A stretch of 64,000 bases of DNA from Acanthacorydalis orientalis (GCA_034766995.1 CM068322.1:14517810-14581809), one strand, 5' to 3'. Positions 12,942 to 24,198 are shown, counted from the first letter of the stretch. Numbers and translations are program-made. The notes: generated from the letters alone by a model not told the origin.

Positions 12942-13126
12942 CTTGTGTTCAATACCACATTTACTAGATTTTGAAATTACGCAGATAAGATATACCATCA
13001 CATTACAATTCAAACTAGTTTCGAAATCTCCATCTGAACGACTTCGATTTAAATTAAAATCTACATATTATCTTCCCCGTAATGTGAATCTAATACTTCA
13101 GATCAGAGGAAATCGATTATAGCACT

Positions 13127-13130
<4 letters not shown>

Positions 13131-13172
<42 letters not shown>

Positions 13173-13215
13173 TATATACATATATATATACATATATATA
13201 TACATATATATATAC

Positions 13216-13258
<43 letters not shown>

Positions 13259-13270
13259 TATATACATATA
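13131..13270. repeat. (TA)n array with a 12-bp higher-order period (TACATATATATA)
   Basis: After a plain TA block (about 13131-13164), the C substitution recurs every 12 bp for about six copies, then TA resumes and two more C-marked units follow. The regular spacing shows that the 12-mer itself was amplified. Confidence 0.9.
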
Positions 13271-13304
13271 AATGTAAAAGTTAATACAATACAAATTTAC
13301 GTAC

Positions 13305-13345
13305 CTGCCTCATTCATCTCAGTTGTTTTCCTGATGTTTACGAAC
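13305..13345 (-). CDS. Candidate 41-nt coding micro-exon
   Basis: On the minus strand a pyrimidine-rich acceptor (TAATTATTTCAG) and a strong donor (CAG|GTACGT) bracket 41 nt. One of three frames is open and reads [13 protein letters not shown], with one base left over at each end; the other two hit stops. The patch 13300-13560 is less A+T-rich than its surroundings. No second exon on this strand was found, and the better-supported exon at 6732 is on the opposite strand, so this may belong to a different gene or be chance. The same patch offers a plus-strand alternative: acceptor CATTCATCTCAG at 13320, then a short open frame. I do not recognise the peptide. Confidence 0.25.
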
Positions 13346-13680
13346 CTGAAATAATTAGAAAGTAAATTATCGAAACGATACGTCGAATTACACTGCAATA
13401 AAATACTTCCAAAATTAATTAATCGCACTTAATTAATTCCAGAAGCTACAAATTGCCGTCCGCAATCTGTTGAGGAAATTCTACGAAACATATTTATCTT
13501 TTATTGACCATTTGTGCTATTATATAAACCCCACGCTTTACCTTCCGTCTAATTTGGGAAATTATTCAGAATACATATATAAACACACATATACACGCAT
13601 ATTTATTACATACATGCATACATACACACATGTACATTTCGGGCGCTAATAATCTTATCCGTCAAAGAGTCCTAAAACCT
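13346..13680. other. Lower-A+T non-repetitive patch
   Basis: A plus-strand frame beginning after TTAATTCCAG (about 13441) stays open for roughly 65 codons, but it runs into CA/TA repeats and resembles no family I know. This may be conserved non-coding sequence or an exon fragment; undecided. Confidence 0.2.
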
Positions 13681-14396
13681 CAATAACAATATATATATAC
13701 ATACACACACACACACATGTGTACATATATGCATATTAATACATGCACATAAATAAAAGTATCAAATTCTGTACTACGAAAACAATTATGACGAACTTTA
13801 TTCCAAATGAAGATTTTACAGTGTTTCACGTCAAATATTATACATTTTAATATAAATGTAAATTACTTACAGATTAATTACTTTATTATTATGTATTTAA
13901 TATTGTTTAATATATGTTGGTGAAAGAGAACTTGCATGTACTAAAATATTACCAAATATTTTTCATTAAATACTATGTATATATATATATGAATTCCCTA
14001 TTGACACACTTTGTTTTTGTCTGTTTAGTAGTAAAATTTGTAAATGAACGAAATCCCCTGGTTTACGTCAATTCATTTTATAAATGAAGTAAAATAAACT
14101 AAAAGCAAACTTTTTTATATCTAAATTTAAAAGAGTAAAATGTTTACATATTGACCCTTCGGAGCCGGAGAGAGCAAAATGGTGCTAAAATGTTTTAACA
14201 AATATTTTTCGATTAATGAGACATTCTTTGATCGTAAACAAAATGAAAATTATAAATTTATCGAAGAAACAATATGTTAATTCAGGTTAGCCATTAGAAA
14301 CTTCACATCTATCTGATATATCGTGGCAAACATTGATAATATTCGAAGGAACATAAATCTCTTGATTGGAAACATAATTGGAAGCGGAAAAATTGA

Positions 14397-14700
14397 TTAC
14401 AATTGAAAATTTGCAGAAATAAAATTACTGTTGTGTGTGAAAAATTTTGGAAGAATCAAGTGTACACAAAACGGTTTCATATTGGTCACAATTTGTAGAG
14501 TCTCAAAATTTTTTGTACGCTTACTTCCAATGATGAACTTTTTGAAAGAATATATATTCAACCCAATTCTCAAGTTCACATTTTTTATAGGTTTTCCAAT
14601 AAAAAAAAAAAACACGATTTTTCTGATTTTTGGACGACCGTAATTTTTTTTAATGAGTAGATTAGTGACCTTTAAATATATCATTCAAAAGATAGCGCTC
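14397..14700. other. Unclassified patch with overlapping short ORFs on both strands
   Basis: Frames of 95 codons (minus) and 70 codons (plus) overlap here. Both translations are Lys/Phe/Ile-rich and contain homopolymer-derived runs. No domain is recognisable. It could be a decayed repeat; I see no second copy in the window. Confidence 0.2.
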
Positions 14701-15198
14701 TAAGACCGTAGATACTTCAGAAATTGTCAATGGATTCCTAATCCACGCCCGATTTCAAAGTGCTAAAGTGGATAACAAAAGCTCTCATACTATGCGTTGA
14801 TAAAATCACAAAAAATTATTTTCTATAAAAAATACCTAATATTTAAGTTATAACAATTTTATATTATATACATGTTTTTTGTAAAACTATCTATACTAAA
14901 ATTTATATTAATCAATTTGTAAATTAACATTAAATTTGTTTAATACACAAATTATTTATGAACATTATTTTTATTTCTTCTTTGAAACCAATCATAATAA
15001 CCATCTATAATAAACATCTGTATTTTCACTGCTGATTTAAAACTTTATTATATTTAAGTTATTTTCTAAATTATGTTAAAAAAACTTTCTAAGTTGTAGA
15101 TGACGGAAGTTGAAAATAAAGTTGTATCCAAAATACAGTTTATAAAGTGTTCAAAAAATACAAATTGAAACAATAGGGAAAAATAAGTACACAAATAA

Positions 15199-15243
<45 letters not shown>

Positions 15244-15764
15244 TCCATATAAATATATAAATGTACATAAAATGAATAACTGAATAGGAGGAATATAAAA
15301 TTGGGTTTGAAAACTATTTTATAATATAAAGTTTTTTATAAAAAAATCAATTCAAATAATATCGTTTCCTTTTTTATTTAAACTAATTCTTTTTCTATTC
15401 ATCATTTTCATTTCCCTTTAAAACAAACAAACATACCTTTTAACAAAAAATCTTATAACTTTTAACTTCGTACTCTTTACATTAATACAGTTTCAAATTG
15501 TATTATATTATTTTCCTTGATTTCTAATCAATTTGCCACAATGTCTTATTACCGTATTTTTTTATTCCTGACTCAGCTCTACTTGCTTTTTTGTAATACC
15601 TTCTTTAATGTATTTATATTATTTTCAACATATGCTACGTTTTGTGCAAAAGTTGCTTTTCTTTTTAAAAAGAAGATTAATACGCGCCACAATGCCATTA
15701 CAACATTTTTAAATCCTTTTCCCGCATTTCATTACGTTTCGATTCATTTTAAAAATGTTAATTA

Positions 15765-15767
<3 letters not shown>
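14701..15767. other. A+T-rich non-coding stretch
   Basis: Apart from a (TA)n array at about 15207-15236, nothing recognisable. An 82-codon frame at 15517-15765 is Phe/Tyr/Leu-rich from T-rich DNA and is not credible as a gene. Confidence 0.5.

Positions 15768-15818
<51 letters not shown>
15768..15818. repeat. (TA)n microsatellite
   Basis: A pure TA run of about 50 bp. Confidence 0.95.
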
Positions 15819-15821
<3 letters not shown>

Positions 15822-16417
15822 AAATATTTGAGTTGAATATATGTACGTATATTAATTACATGCCATTTAAGACTATTTAATAATCATATTTTTTATTAAA
15901 CTGTAATTTAAAATCGAATTTTAATTCGAAATTTATATAGACAATAGAATTATAAATTTCTTTGTAACTTATAATGCATGGGTTGTTTCAAAAATGAGCT
16001 TTAAATTAATAAAAGCAAGACATGATTTGAATTTATGTTATCAAGTTTTAACGAAGCGATTATTCAAAATTTATTCATAGCAGTTTTTTTAAATGTGTAA
16101 AGCAGATAAAAATATGAACTAATTTAAATATAAACAATAGTTTTAATATAAAAACCTTCTCTCTGATAATAATTAAACCACTTACTAGAGTCGTCATATT
16201 TATTAAATATATAACCCTTAACGAGTAATTTAAGTAATAACAAGTAAAATGCCTAAAAGAATAGTAATATTTATAAATATGCTCTCCTTGTAGTTTGTCG
16301 TTTTGAAAAAACAAACTGTCTATTCTGCACTATTAGTTTCGACACATATGTTATCCATACATTGATGTTGAAGACTAATTTTATATCCGATTTATCATTC
16401 ACTTATAGACGTTTTTA

Positions 16418-16926
16418 TTAGGTTGGTAGAAAAATAAATGCGGTTTATGTTCTTCAAATTCATACACATTTACAGCTTTTTTTTAATTTTTCTATCTATT
16501 TTAAGTAATCCAGAACTGTTTGATGATTAACACCTAAATTTTGTGCACGCTTTCGAATTGTTGTGCATAGTCTGATTCAACTAATGTATTCAGTTAATCG
16601 TTATGAACTGAAGAAGGACGTCTGCGACTTTCTTCATCTTCAAGGCTCTCTTCCCCAGCACGAAATACGAGCAGTTTCTGCTGCTTTACAACCCGTTTTA
16701 AACTCATACAAAAATGCTCTTATTTGCTTCCTTTCCATCTTTAATTCAATATCCCAATTTAAAACAAAATTAATAATAAAACCAAAGTCGATATTATCAC
16801 TGTACAGACCAAAAAATGCATTTTAAAATGATATTAACATGAATATGATGAAATAACACTTTCATTGAAAAAAATTATGGTTAGAATTCAGAAACGAAAA
16901 CCGCCATTATTTTCTTACCAACCTAA
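16418..16926 (-). mobile_element. Internally deleted mariner element, copy A
   Basis: The left end reads TTAGGTTGGTAGAAAAATAA and the right end, reverse-complemented, reads TTAGGTTGGTAAGAAAATAA, a matching pair of mariner-type inverted terminal repeats. TA precedes the left end; the right target TA is degenerate. Transposase remnants run on the minus strand from the right end: residues like LYEF..G and the HTH word KFRA..DESLEDED..RGRPSS seen in copies B and C are recognisable but broken. Compared with copies B and C, about 80 bp after CACGAAAT is missing. The DDD catalytic region is absent, so the copy is non-autonomous. The plus-strand 87-codon frame inside is only a shadow. Confidence 0.85.
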
Positions 16927-17220
16927 TTAGATAGAGTGAAAATTATAATTTTAGAGTATAAAGTTACGCATCGCTGGATGTGTTTGATTGTTCTTTTATT
17001 ATTTTTATTTTTATAAATTTTTAGATTTTGAATAATTATAAATATTATTCCTTTATTCTTAATTTTTATTGTTTCAATGATATTATTTATAATTTAATGC
17101 CGTGTTCCGTTTCTACAATGTATTTAGCAAATATAGATTCAATTTTATTATATTAATTGTAATTAATGTATTTTTTATATCTGCTTTTAAATGTTTTGTC
17201 TGATTAACCGAAGTATTCTT
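16927..17220. other. A+T-rich non-coding stretch
   Basis: Nothing recognisable between the mariner copy and a long TA array. Confidence 0.5.
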
Positions 17221-17223
<3 letters not shown>

Positions 17224-17303
<80 letters not shown>

Positions 17304-17330
17304 AATATACATATATATATATATATATAT
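17224..17330. repeat. (TA)n microsatellite, about 107 bp
   Basis: One of the longest TA arrays in the window, with a CATA and an AATATACA interruption in its right half. Confidence 0.95.
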
Positions 17331-18340
17331 TACTTTCTAATTTGTATACTCCATTTAAATAATATATATTTCTGTTTTATGTCTAGGGTTAAAGTGTTTT
17401 TAATGTTATTTTTGGTGTAAGGTCTTCATTTGTTATAATTTAAAAAACTCTTCTGTATATATATATATAGTAGAGAACAGACATTTATCTGATCCAAAAT
17501 GAAAAACAATAGTATCATGGGAATCAAAGATAGAAAAAACATACAATTATAATTTATGTGTGTAAATAAATTAAGATAAAAAAATTAAACAAAACTCAAA
17601 GGTCTTCATTGATATATAGATAATTAATTTTAATATTATTGATTAAGAAAAAAAAAACGGTGAACATTTTGCATTGAAATATTCAAGAAATTAGTTTTTG
17701 TATACATTTTAATTAACAAGTTTATATACTTTTATACATTTATTCGTTAATTATATTCATGAAGAAATTATGAAATTAATTATCAAACAACTTAAAATTA
17801 AATTTCATCGGTTTGTAAAAATAATATCAGGCTTATGTTTTTGAAATAAACAATTAAAAACATGTACGAGGAGAAATGTAAATTAAATATCAACAAAACA
17901 GAATTACAATTTTCTTAAATAATTAATAGACATTCTTATCGTTTTGAAAATATGTTAGATTTATTTTTTATCTTATATTTCATAAGAAATAAAATATTCA
18001 TTAACATTTTCCATGAAATTTATGATTATATCATAAATAATTAACTTATTTCCTTCAAAACAAAGTTCATTTTCAACAAAGATTTTTTATAAAATTAATA
18101 CGCCTTTTTACCGCATGAAAATTCTCGGAACAACACCGTAAAGTTAGAAAATACCGCACTCGTAACCAAAGCACCAGTTCAAAGGGTTAATAAATACAAA
18201 CTGGCACATTAAACTTTTACCTTTCCGGCACATTCTTTTAAAAAATAAAGTAAGGTGTTTGTAACAATAAATTTCTTCACGCAATAAACATCTTTCAAAG
18301 AATTTATTATTACTTTATGCAAAGAACAATCCGATGTTAT
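17331..18340. other. A+T-rich non-coding stretch
   Basis: No gene or transposon seen. A short non-repetitive part around 18095-18215 is less A+T-rich. Confidence 0.5.
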
Positions 18341-18356
18341 GTATATGTATGTATGT

Positions 18357-18357
18357 G

Positions 18358-18396
<39 letters not shown>

Positions 18397-18594
18397 GTAT
18401 ATATGTATATATGTATATATGTATATATGTATATATGTATATATGTATATATGTATATATGTATATATGTATATATGTATATATGTATATATGTATATAT
18501 GTATATATGTATATATGTATATATGTATATATGTATATATGTATATATGTATATATGTATATATGTATATATGTCTATATGTATATATATATAG
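18357..18594. repeat. Tandem array of an 8-bp unit (GTATATAT), about 24 copies
   Basis: After a TA block, GTATATAT repeats almost perfectly from about 18396 to 18588; one unit near 18571 reads GTCTATAT. The tract ends in (TA)n and GAGAGAGA. Because 8 is not a multiple of 3 and the unit lacks stops in several frames, long low-complexity frames (Tyr/Ile/Met/Cys/Val) appear on both strands. They are artefacts. Confidence 0.95.
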
Positions 18595-18609
18595 AGAGAG
18601 AGATAGATA

Positions 18610-19936
18610 CACTATAATCCCTTCATTTACGTTAGTAATTGGTTCCACGAGAACAGAATGTAAATAAAAACCGCCATAGAAAGCTGTTGAAAATAGAGAT
18701 CTGTTCCATATTCTCAAATATTTTACTTTTACTTGGGTAGAAAAGTTTTAACTATTTTTTTTTAAATATGCATCTATATAAGAGATTACTGATAACAAAA
18801 ATATACACTTTTGATGTAGCTATCATTTATTTCTATAAAGATAAAGTATCACAAAGCTTATAACTTTATAGTTACGTATTCAAAATCACTCTCGCTTTCA
18901 ATAAAATCAATAGCTTTTTGAATCAGAGATATGGAATCTTTAATGTTCTGGTTTGTAAACAGGTAAAGTGCTTCTTTTTCATCATCTCATCTTGCTCTCC
19001 TTTGTGTTTTTCTTGGTTTAATTCAATAATATCATTAGTTGTCAATTTAGAATCGTGCATTTTTAAAAGTTCTTCATTCAAATCATTAAATCCTTGACCT
19101 TTTTATCAAATAATTCAGTAGCTGCCTCCCGATCAGCACTAGCAGCTTCGTCCACAAACTTGATGTTATATAGATTGTATCTTTCCTAGAATTTGTCAAA
19201 CTGGCAACGAAAGAAAATGACTTTCCTTCATCTCCTTCTTCATTCTATTTTTGATTATTTTCTTTTTTAAACTGTTTAAAAATTGGCACAGATTTATTTT
19301 GTATGATACGTGTATCCATACCAATGTATTTTTGTCATTGTCTTCTATCCACTAAATTAATAACTTTTCCATTTTCACCATAATAGTATTACTTGTCTAT
19401 TTCACTATCGTGGAACTCGTTGGTATTGCCTCCTTCACTGCCATTTTAATAGCGTCAACATTTTTTTTAATCGTGAGAATTGTAGACTCATTAAGATTGT
19501 ACATCTGAGAAACATTATTAATATTTTCACCTTTTTATAACGTCTGGATAATGTTTAATTTAACTTCTAAACTTATCTGAGTTATTGTATTGTTCTTAAT
19601 CATTTTATTTAATGTACCCCTTGTTATGTCATTATTTATTAATCTATTGCGTATCTACTATTTATACTGCACACCCTCTACAATTTTTTACTATTTATTT
19701 TATTTATTTATTTTTACTTCACCACATATGTTTACTACACAATTGTATATACGATTACTGAATAAATTAAATTGAGGAATTCTCGAATTTGTATAATTAC
19801 AACGTGTATACAATATGTGCTACAATATGATAATTTTATGCATTGTGGTGACATATGGTGTCTAATTGATTATTTAAAATTTAAACATTTTTCAACCGCG
19901 TTAAAGTGAATTCGCCTAAATGGAGCGAGTATAGTG
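18610..19936 (-). mobile_element. Tigger/pogo-like DNA transposon, internally deleted
   Basis: The left end CACTATAATCCCTTCATTTA and the reverse complement of the right end, CACTATACTCGCTCCATTTA, form imperfect terminal inverted repeats. TA precedes the left end; TG follows the right end, consistent with a TA target duplication with one change. Inside, on the minus strand, is a pogo-superfamily transposase relic (18858-19603). At about 1.3 kb it is shorter than typical full-length Tigger elements (about 2 kb or more), because the catalytic core is missing. It sits immediately beside the 8-bp tandem array. Confidence 0.85.
18858..19603 (-). pseudogene. Tigger-like (pogo superfamily) transposase, broken and lacking the DDE core
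   Basis: From an ATG at 19603 the minus strand reads ISLEVKLNIIQTL, a stop, then KGENINNVSQMYNLNESTIL: the CENP-B/pogo N-terminal helix-turn-helix. WIEDND and, after frame changes, RYNLYNIKF and DEAASADREAATELFDK match the second DNA-binding (CENPB/HTH_Tnp_Tc5) domain and its continuation. The next recognisable segment, near 18858-18960, is a C-terminal tail (KEALYLFTNQNIKDSISLIQ, ending ESDFEYVTIKL). The whole rve/DDE_1 catalytic region between these parts is absent. Several in-frame stops and frameshifts make it non-functional. Family assignment rests on remembered motif patterns and is fairly secure. Confidence 0.8.
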
Positions 19937-20145
19937 TGTGCAAAATTATAATTAAAAAATCGTGATATCATGATTGAATTACTAAATTGTTTATTACTGA
20001 TTAAAATAGATCGCACTTATTAATCTCATGAGAGACAATAATTACACCTAGATAAATAGTTTCAAATTTATCTTTGAATAAAAAAATATTTATAATTAAT
20101 TTACACATGTCATTTTATGCAGTATTTAAAAGAAACTGGCCAGAA

Positions 20146-20149
<4 letters not shown>

Positions 20150-20178
<29 letters not shown>
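20150..20178. repeat. (TA)n microsatellite
   Basis: A pure TA run of about 28 bp. Confidence 0.9.
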
Positions 20179-20179
<1 letters not shown>

Positions 20180-20180
<1 letters not shown>

Positions 20181-20588
20181 AAATTTAAACAAATCGTCGA
20201 TTTTCGTCGCCAATTTTCAATTACTAATAGACACATAGTGAATATAATTATGATTCATTATTGCGAATCGTAGGGATTCAGTAATAGGCACTCAATTCTA
20301 AATAGACTTCGGGCAGTATTCCACAATCAGCAACATGAATAATTGGAGTCATTATAATTCAGTACGTGACACGTGCGCCAATAAAAATAACCCACGAATG
20401 AAAATCACATTCAATTTATTTATCACAATGCGATTCTGTTCTATTTGCTGTTACACTTTAGAAGTCAAATCCGTACATTATGGACATCGGCCCCAACGAT
20501 TTACGTTCGACGGCACCGCCGATGGGCGATACAATTTATCGCACGATTTTTAATTTCGTGCTCGACAAGCGAACGTAATTATCGTTGC
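20180..20588. other. Lower-A+T non-repetitive patch, candidate regulatory DNA
   Basis: The composition is mixed with CpGs (ACGTGACACGTGCG near 20366, GACGGCACCGCCGATGGGCG near 20508) and homeodomain-type TAAT words. Two overlapping frames of 72 and 80 codons exist, but neither resembles a protein and the second runs into the duplicated segment. I regard this as a candidate conserved non-coding element. Confidence 0.3.
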
Positions 20589-20817
20589 ACTTGTTTTTTC
20601 GGTCAAACAATTTTTTTCGGATCGGAAACGGATTACATAGAACGTACAAAATTACCTGATTACCGTTTATTTTATGAATTTCGTTGAGGGATAATTTTTT
20701 ATGAATTATTTATCGACGTTTCAATCCTAAATTCAGTTCAAGTTTTTGTAATTCGTACAAATTGCTTCTAAATTAAATTGATCATTCGTGAAAAAATACA
20801 GTAATACACACACACGC

Positions 20818-20849
<32 letters not shown>

Positions 20850-21390
20850 AGCAACATGACTTGAAAATTGGTTTGCATTTTTAATAAAAAAGCATTAAAA
20901 TATTGAACACATTTAAATGTACTATAACTAATTCATTTAGAAACAGATCCAAATAATATACCATATCCCAAGTGTGGGCAACTTCTTTGCTAATAAGAGC
21001 CACATATAATACTTTTTATACATTTTTGAATGTTCAAGAGCAACAGAAAATATTTTAAAATTGTATTTATAAATAATAAAAAACAACCATATAGTGGTCT
21101 TACTCACTAAAGCAAAATATGTTTAAGCTTTACCCGTTGATAACTTTGATTAAGTCTTCATTTTTGCAGTTAACAATTTAAATACAGGTACGCAATTTAG
21201 ACACATAATGCATATGGATGTTCGAAAAGATAATGTGAATTACCCGTTTATATATATATATATATATATAAAATATTCTAATATTGATACATACTATACA
21301 AGTATAGTTTATTAATATAAAAGTTTAGGAAAAATGATAATGAAACCCAATATTGTCTCGAGACACACACAGTGTAGCTTGAGGAGCCGA
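20589..21390. repeat. Tandem duplication, unit 1 (802 bp)
   Basis: Nearly every segment recurs in the same order and orientation in unit 2, starting ACTTGTTTTTTCGGTCAAAC. It carries its own TA array, and a hAT-like left end at 20968 followed by most of the hAT interior, but the hAT right terminus is cut off at the junction (GGAGCCGA|ACTTG). Unit 1 also has about 39 bp near 21299-21338 that unit 2 lacks. Confidence 0.9.
20968..21390. mobile_element. Non-autonomous hAT-like element, right end truncated by the duplication junction
   Basis: It is homologous to the complete copy at 21761-22151. The left flank ACCATATC matches that copy's 8-bp target duplication at 7 of 8 positions, showing that this is the same insertion event copied by duplication. 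No transposase coding is visible. Confidence 0.6.
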
Positions 21391-22135
21391 ACTTGTTTTT
21401 TCGGTCAAACATTTTTTTTCGGATCGGAAACGGATTACATAGAACGTACAAAATTACCTGATTACCGTTTATTTTATGAATTTCGTTGAGGGATAATTTT
21501 TTATGAATTATTTATCGACGTTTCAATTCTAAATTCAGTTCAAGTTTTTTTATTCGAACGAATTGCTTCTAAATTAAATTGATCATTCGTGAAAAAATAC
21601 ACTAATACACACACATGCATATATATATATATATATAGCAACATCACTTGACTTAAAAATTTGTTTTCATTTTTAATAAGAAAAGCATTAAAATATTGAA
21701 CACATTTAAATCTACTATAACTAATTTATCTAGAAACATATCCAAATAATATACCATATACCAAGTGTGGGCAACTTCTTTGATAAGAAGAGCCACATAT
21801 AACACTTTTTATACATTTTTGAATGTTCAAGAACGGCAGAAAATATTTTAAAATTGTATTTATAAGTAATAAAAAAGATATCTATATAGAATTTTACCCA
21901 CTAAAGCAGAATATGTTTAATGTCTACTCCTTGAAGACTTTGATCGAGTCTTCATTTTTGCAGTTAATAATTTAAACACAAATATGAAGTTCCGACACAA
22001 TGCATATGAATGTTTCAAAAAATTAATGTGAATTATCCGTTTATATATAAAATATTCTAATATTGTTACATACTATACAATGTCAATGAAACCCAATATT
22101 GTCTCGAGAGACGCACAGAGTAGCTTGAGGAACCG
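21391..22135. repeat. Tandem duplication, unit 2 (about 745 bp)
   Basis: Second copy of 20589-21390. Differences are mostly scattered substitutions, shorter TA arrays and loss of about 39 bp. Unlike unit 1 it continues through the right terminus of the embedded hAT element into single-copy DNA. Confidence 0.9.
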
Positions 22136-22151
22136 CAGTTTTCTCACTTTT
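21761..22151. mobile_element. Non-autonomous hAT-like element with 8-bp target duplication
   Basis: The left end reads CCAAGTGTGGGCAACTTC, followed by AAGAGCCACATATAA, a layout typical of animal hAT termini. The right end, reverse-complemented, begins AAAAGTGAGAAAACTGCGG, giving a short imperfect inverted repeat. Exactly 8 bp, ACCATATA, occur on both sides (21753-21760 and 22152-22159), the target duplication length of the hAT superfamily. The element is about 391 bp with no open frame, so it depends on a transposase from elsewhere. Confidence 0.75.
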
Positions 22152-22409
22152 ACCATATATCATATAACATTTAATTACATTCAATTATATTGAAGCATGT
22201 ATCTCACTGTTTTTAAGGGTTTAGTTCTGAATATCACATGGCACAAAATTATCAGTACATTTTATATCAGTCAAGGAGACAATTCAATATGTAAAACGCC
22301 TTGTGTACAAATATATTCCCCCAGTAATCTTTATTGCATTGTTTGTACTCCTGGGGTACATTGTTCTGTATAAAGCCTGTTAATCATGAGTTCGTTTTCT
22401 TCTACGATC

Positions 22410-22566
22410 GGTTTCGAATTTTGTCATCTTCAGATAGGTCTTGAATAAATTTTGGAATATGTTTTTTTTACATTGATTATGTACTTACAAAATATATTAA
22501 ATAACACAAAAATCATATTCCAAAATTAGTTCAATATCTTCCTAAAGATGATAAAATTCGAAACCT
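22410..22566. repeat. Foldback (inverted-repeat) element, about 52-nt arms
   Basis: Arms at 22410-22461 and 22514-22566 are imperfect reverse complements (outer words GGTTTCGAATTTTGTCATCT and AGATGATAAAATTCGAAACC) separated by a ~52-bp A+T-rich loop. No target duplication or coding capacity was identified. It could be a MITE or a decayed snapback repeat. Confidence 0.75.
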
Positions 22567-22569
22567 ACA

Positions 22570-23345
22570 ATTAAATCTACAATCTAATATAATCTACAAT
22601 TAAGGCCGTCCCAAAAACTGTGACAGTACTCAAATAATTCATATAATAAAATGGTGTCTAACTTATATTTACTTATTAATCACTAAAAGTATGTATCATA
22701 TAATTATTTTTTATTATTAAAATAATCATTATATAATTTCTAAATGAATGATTAATGAATTAATGTTATCATTTAAAAGTTGTATATATACTCATTAAGA
22801 GCGCTAATAACCTTAGTTGTCGACGCGTCCTTAAGCTCCAAATAGCCAACTAACTACACTTGCTAAAATTATTTGATGGAAAAATAGTATCTACGATATA
22901 TAAACAATTCGGAACAATAAAAAAAAAGTTTAATGTTGCTGATAATCAACATAAAAGCTTTCTACTGCAGCAAACATTTAAAGCTGTTCGGTGACATGTT
23001 TGAAATGGTTTAATTTTTTTTATAACAGTGGGAAAACTTTACAGTATTTACAGAGATGTTAAAGTATATATCTACACAATGTACCACAAAGATAGATTTA
23101 TTGAATATTCTGCTTCAATGAACTCAAACTGACAGTTTTATTCAAAGTTGAACGAGAGTTTAGCGACCCGTTAGATAAACGAACGCAACCTTCAATACGA
23201 AACAACTGGATTCAATCGCAAATAATCAAACAATTTCAAACGTCACTGAACATACACTCTCATGCAAAACATAATTTGACTTTGAGACATACATACTTAT
23301 ACGCAACATGTAAATATATGCATACAAAAGCACCCACATACACTC
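22570..23345. other. Non-coding stretch
   Basis: No gene or repeat recognised. The parts around 22800-22860 and 23090-23220 are less A+T-rich. Confidence 0.45.
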
Positions 23346-23347
23346 TT

Positions 23348-23350
<3 letters not shown>

Positions 23351-23405
<55 letters not shown>
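23351..23405. repeat. (TA)n microsatellite
   Basis: A TA run of about 50 bp followed by CATACACACA. Confidence 0.95.
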
Positions 23406-23407
<2 letters not shown>

Positions 23408-24197
23408 CACACATAATAAAAATCTTAATACCAATTAATTTCACCGAAAAATTAACATAACAAAATATGTAAAAAATGATATATAAATTTGATAAAATTA
23501 TGTCTGAAATGAATATAAACTTGTAATAAAAATGTATATTTTCTAAATGATTGTTACATATTTTTGAATAAAAATAATTGTGTAAAAGATAATTTTTTTG
23601 AAAAAAAAATAGTAGTAATATTTATTATTATCCTTATCAGTTTCAAATTATTACTTGTATTTTTATTTATTATGAATTTTTAAAGCAATGCAAAAATTCT
23701 AACAAAAAGTTGTTAAACGCTCATCGAAATTATAGACATAAAACTTCACTAAAGAATGCTAGAATCGTTACAGTATGTTGTAAATAAATATTTTATCTAT
23801 AATATGTTTAACTACTAAATTTTGTATTCAAAATTCATTCATTTAAAACTATAATTTTTGTAAAAAAAAATAATTTGATTGTGATATTTCATATTTTTAA
23901 TTGCATTATTTGTAATTAACAATATGAAATAATTAAATGAAGAATAATTTACTACACAATTTAAAAAAAATTAAATTATATGTTTTATTTCAATATGTTT
24001 ATAGAAGTGAATAGAAACCTCAACATCGTTCTTAATTTCAAATTAATAACATTACGAAAATCAATACATATGTGGATAGAAATACGGTTTCCATCAAAAC
24101 AAAAATACAAATACTTATATTATTATACATGCCTTTTCTCTAAAAAGGATCAAATATATCCTAAAATTATACTTTTGTTTTATAATTTCCATCTATC

Positions 24198-24198
<1 letters not shown>

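Noticed and set aside
14431..14643. Plus-strand 70-codon frame
   Set aside because: Overlaps an equally plausible minus frame, contains homopolymer-derived residues and has no domain.
16563..16826. 87-codon plus-strand frame
   Set aside because: It is the opposite strand of the mariner transposase relic.
18317..18717. Several long frames in the 8-bp repeat
   Set aside because: Tyr/Ile/Met/Cys/Val repeats produced by a stop-free simple repeat, on both strands at once.
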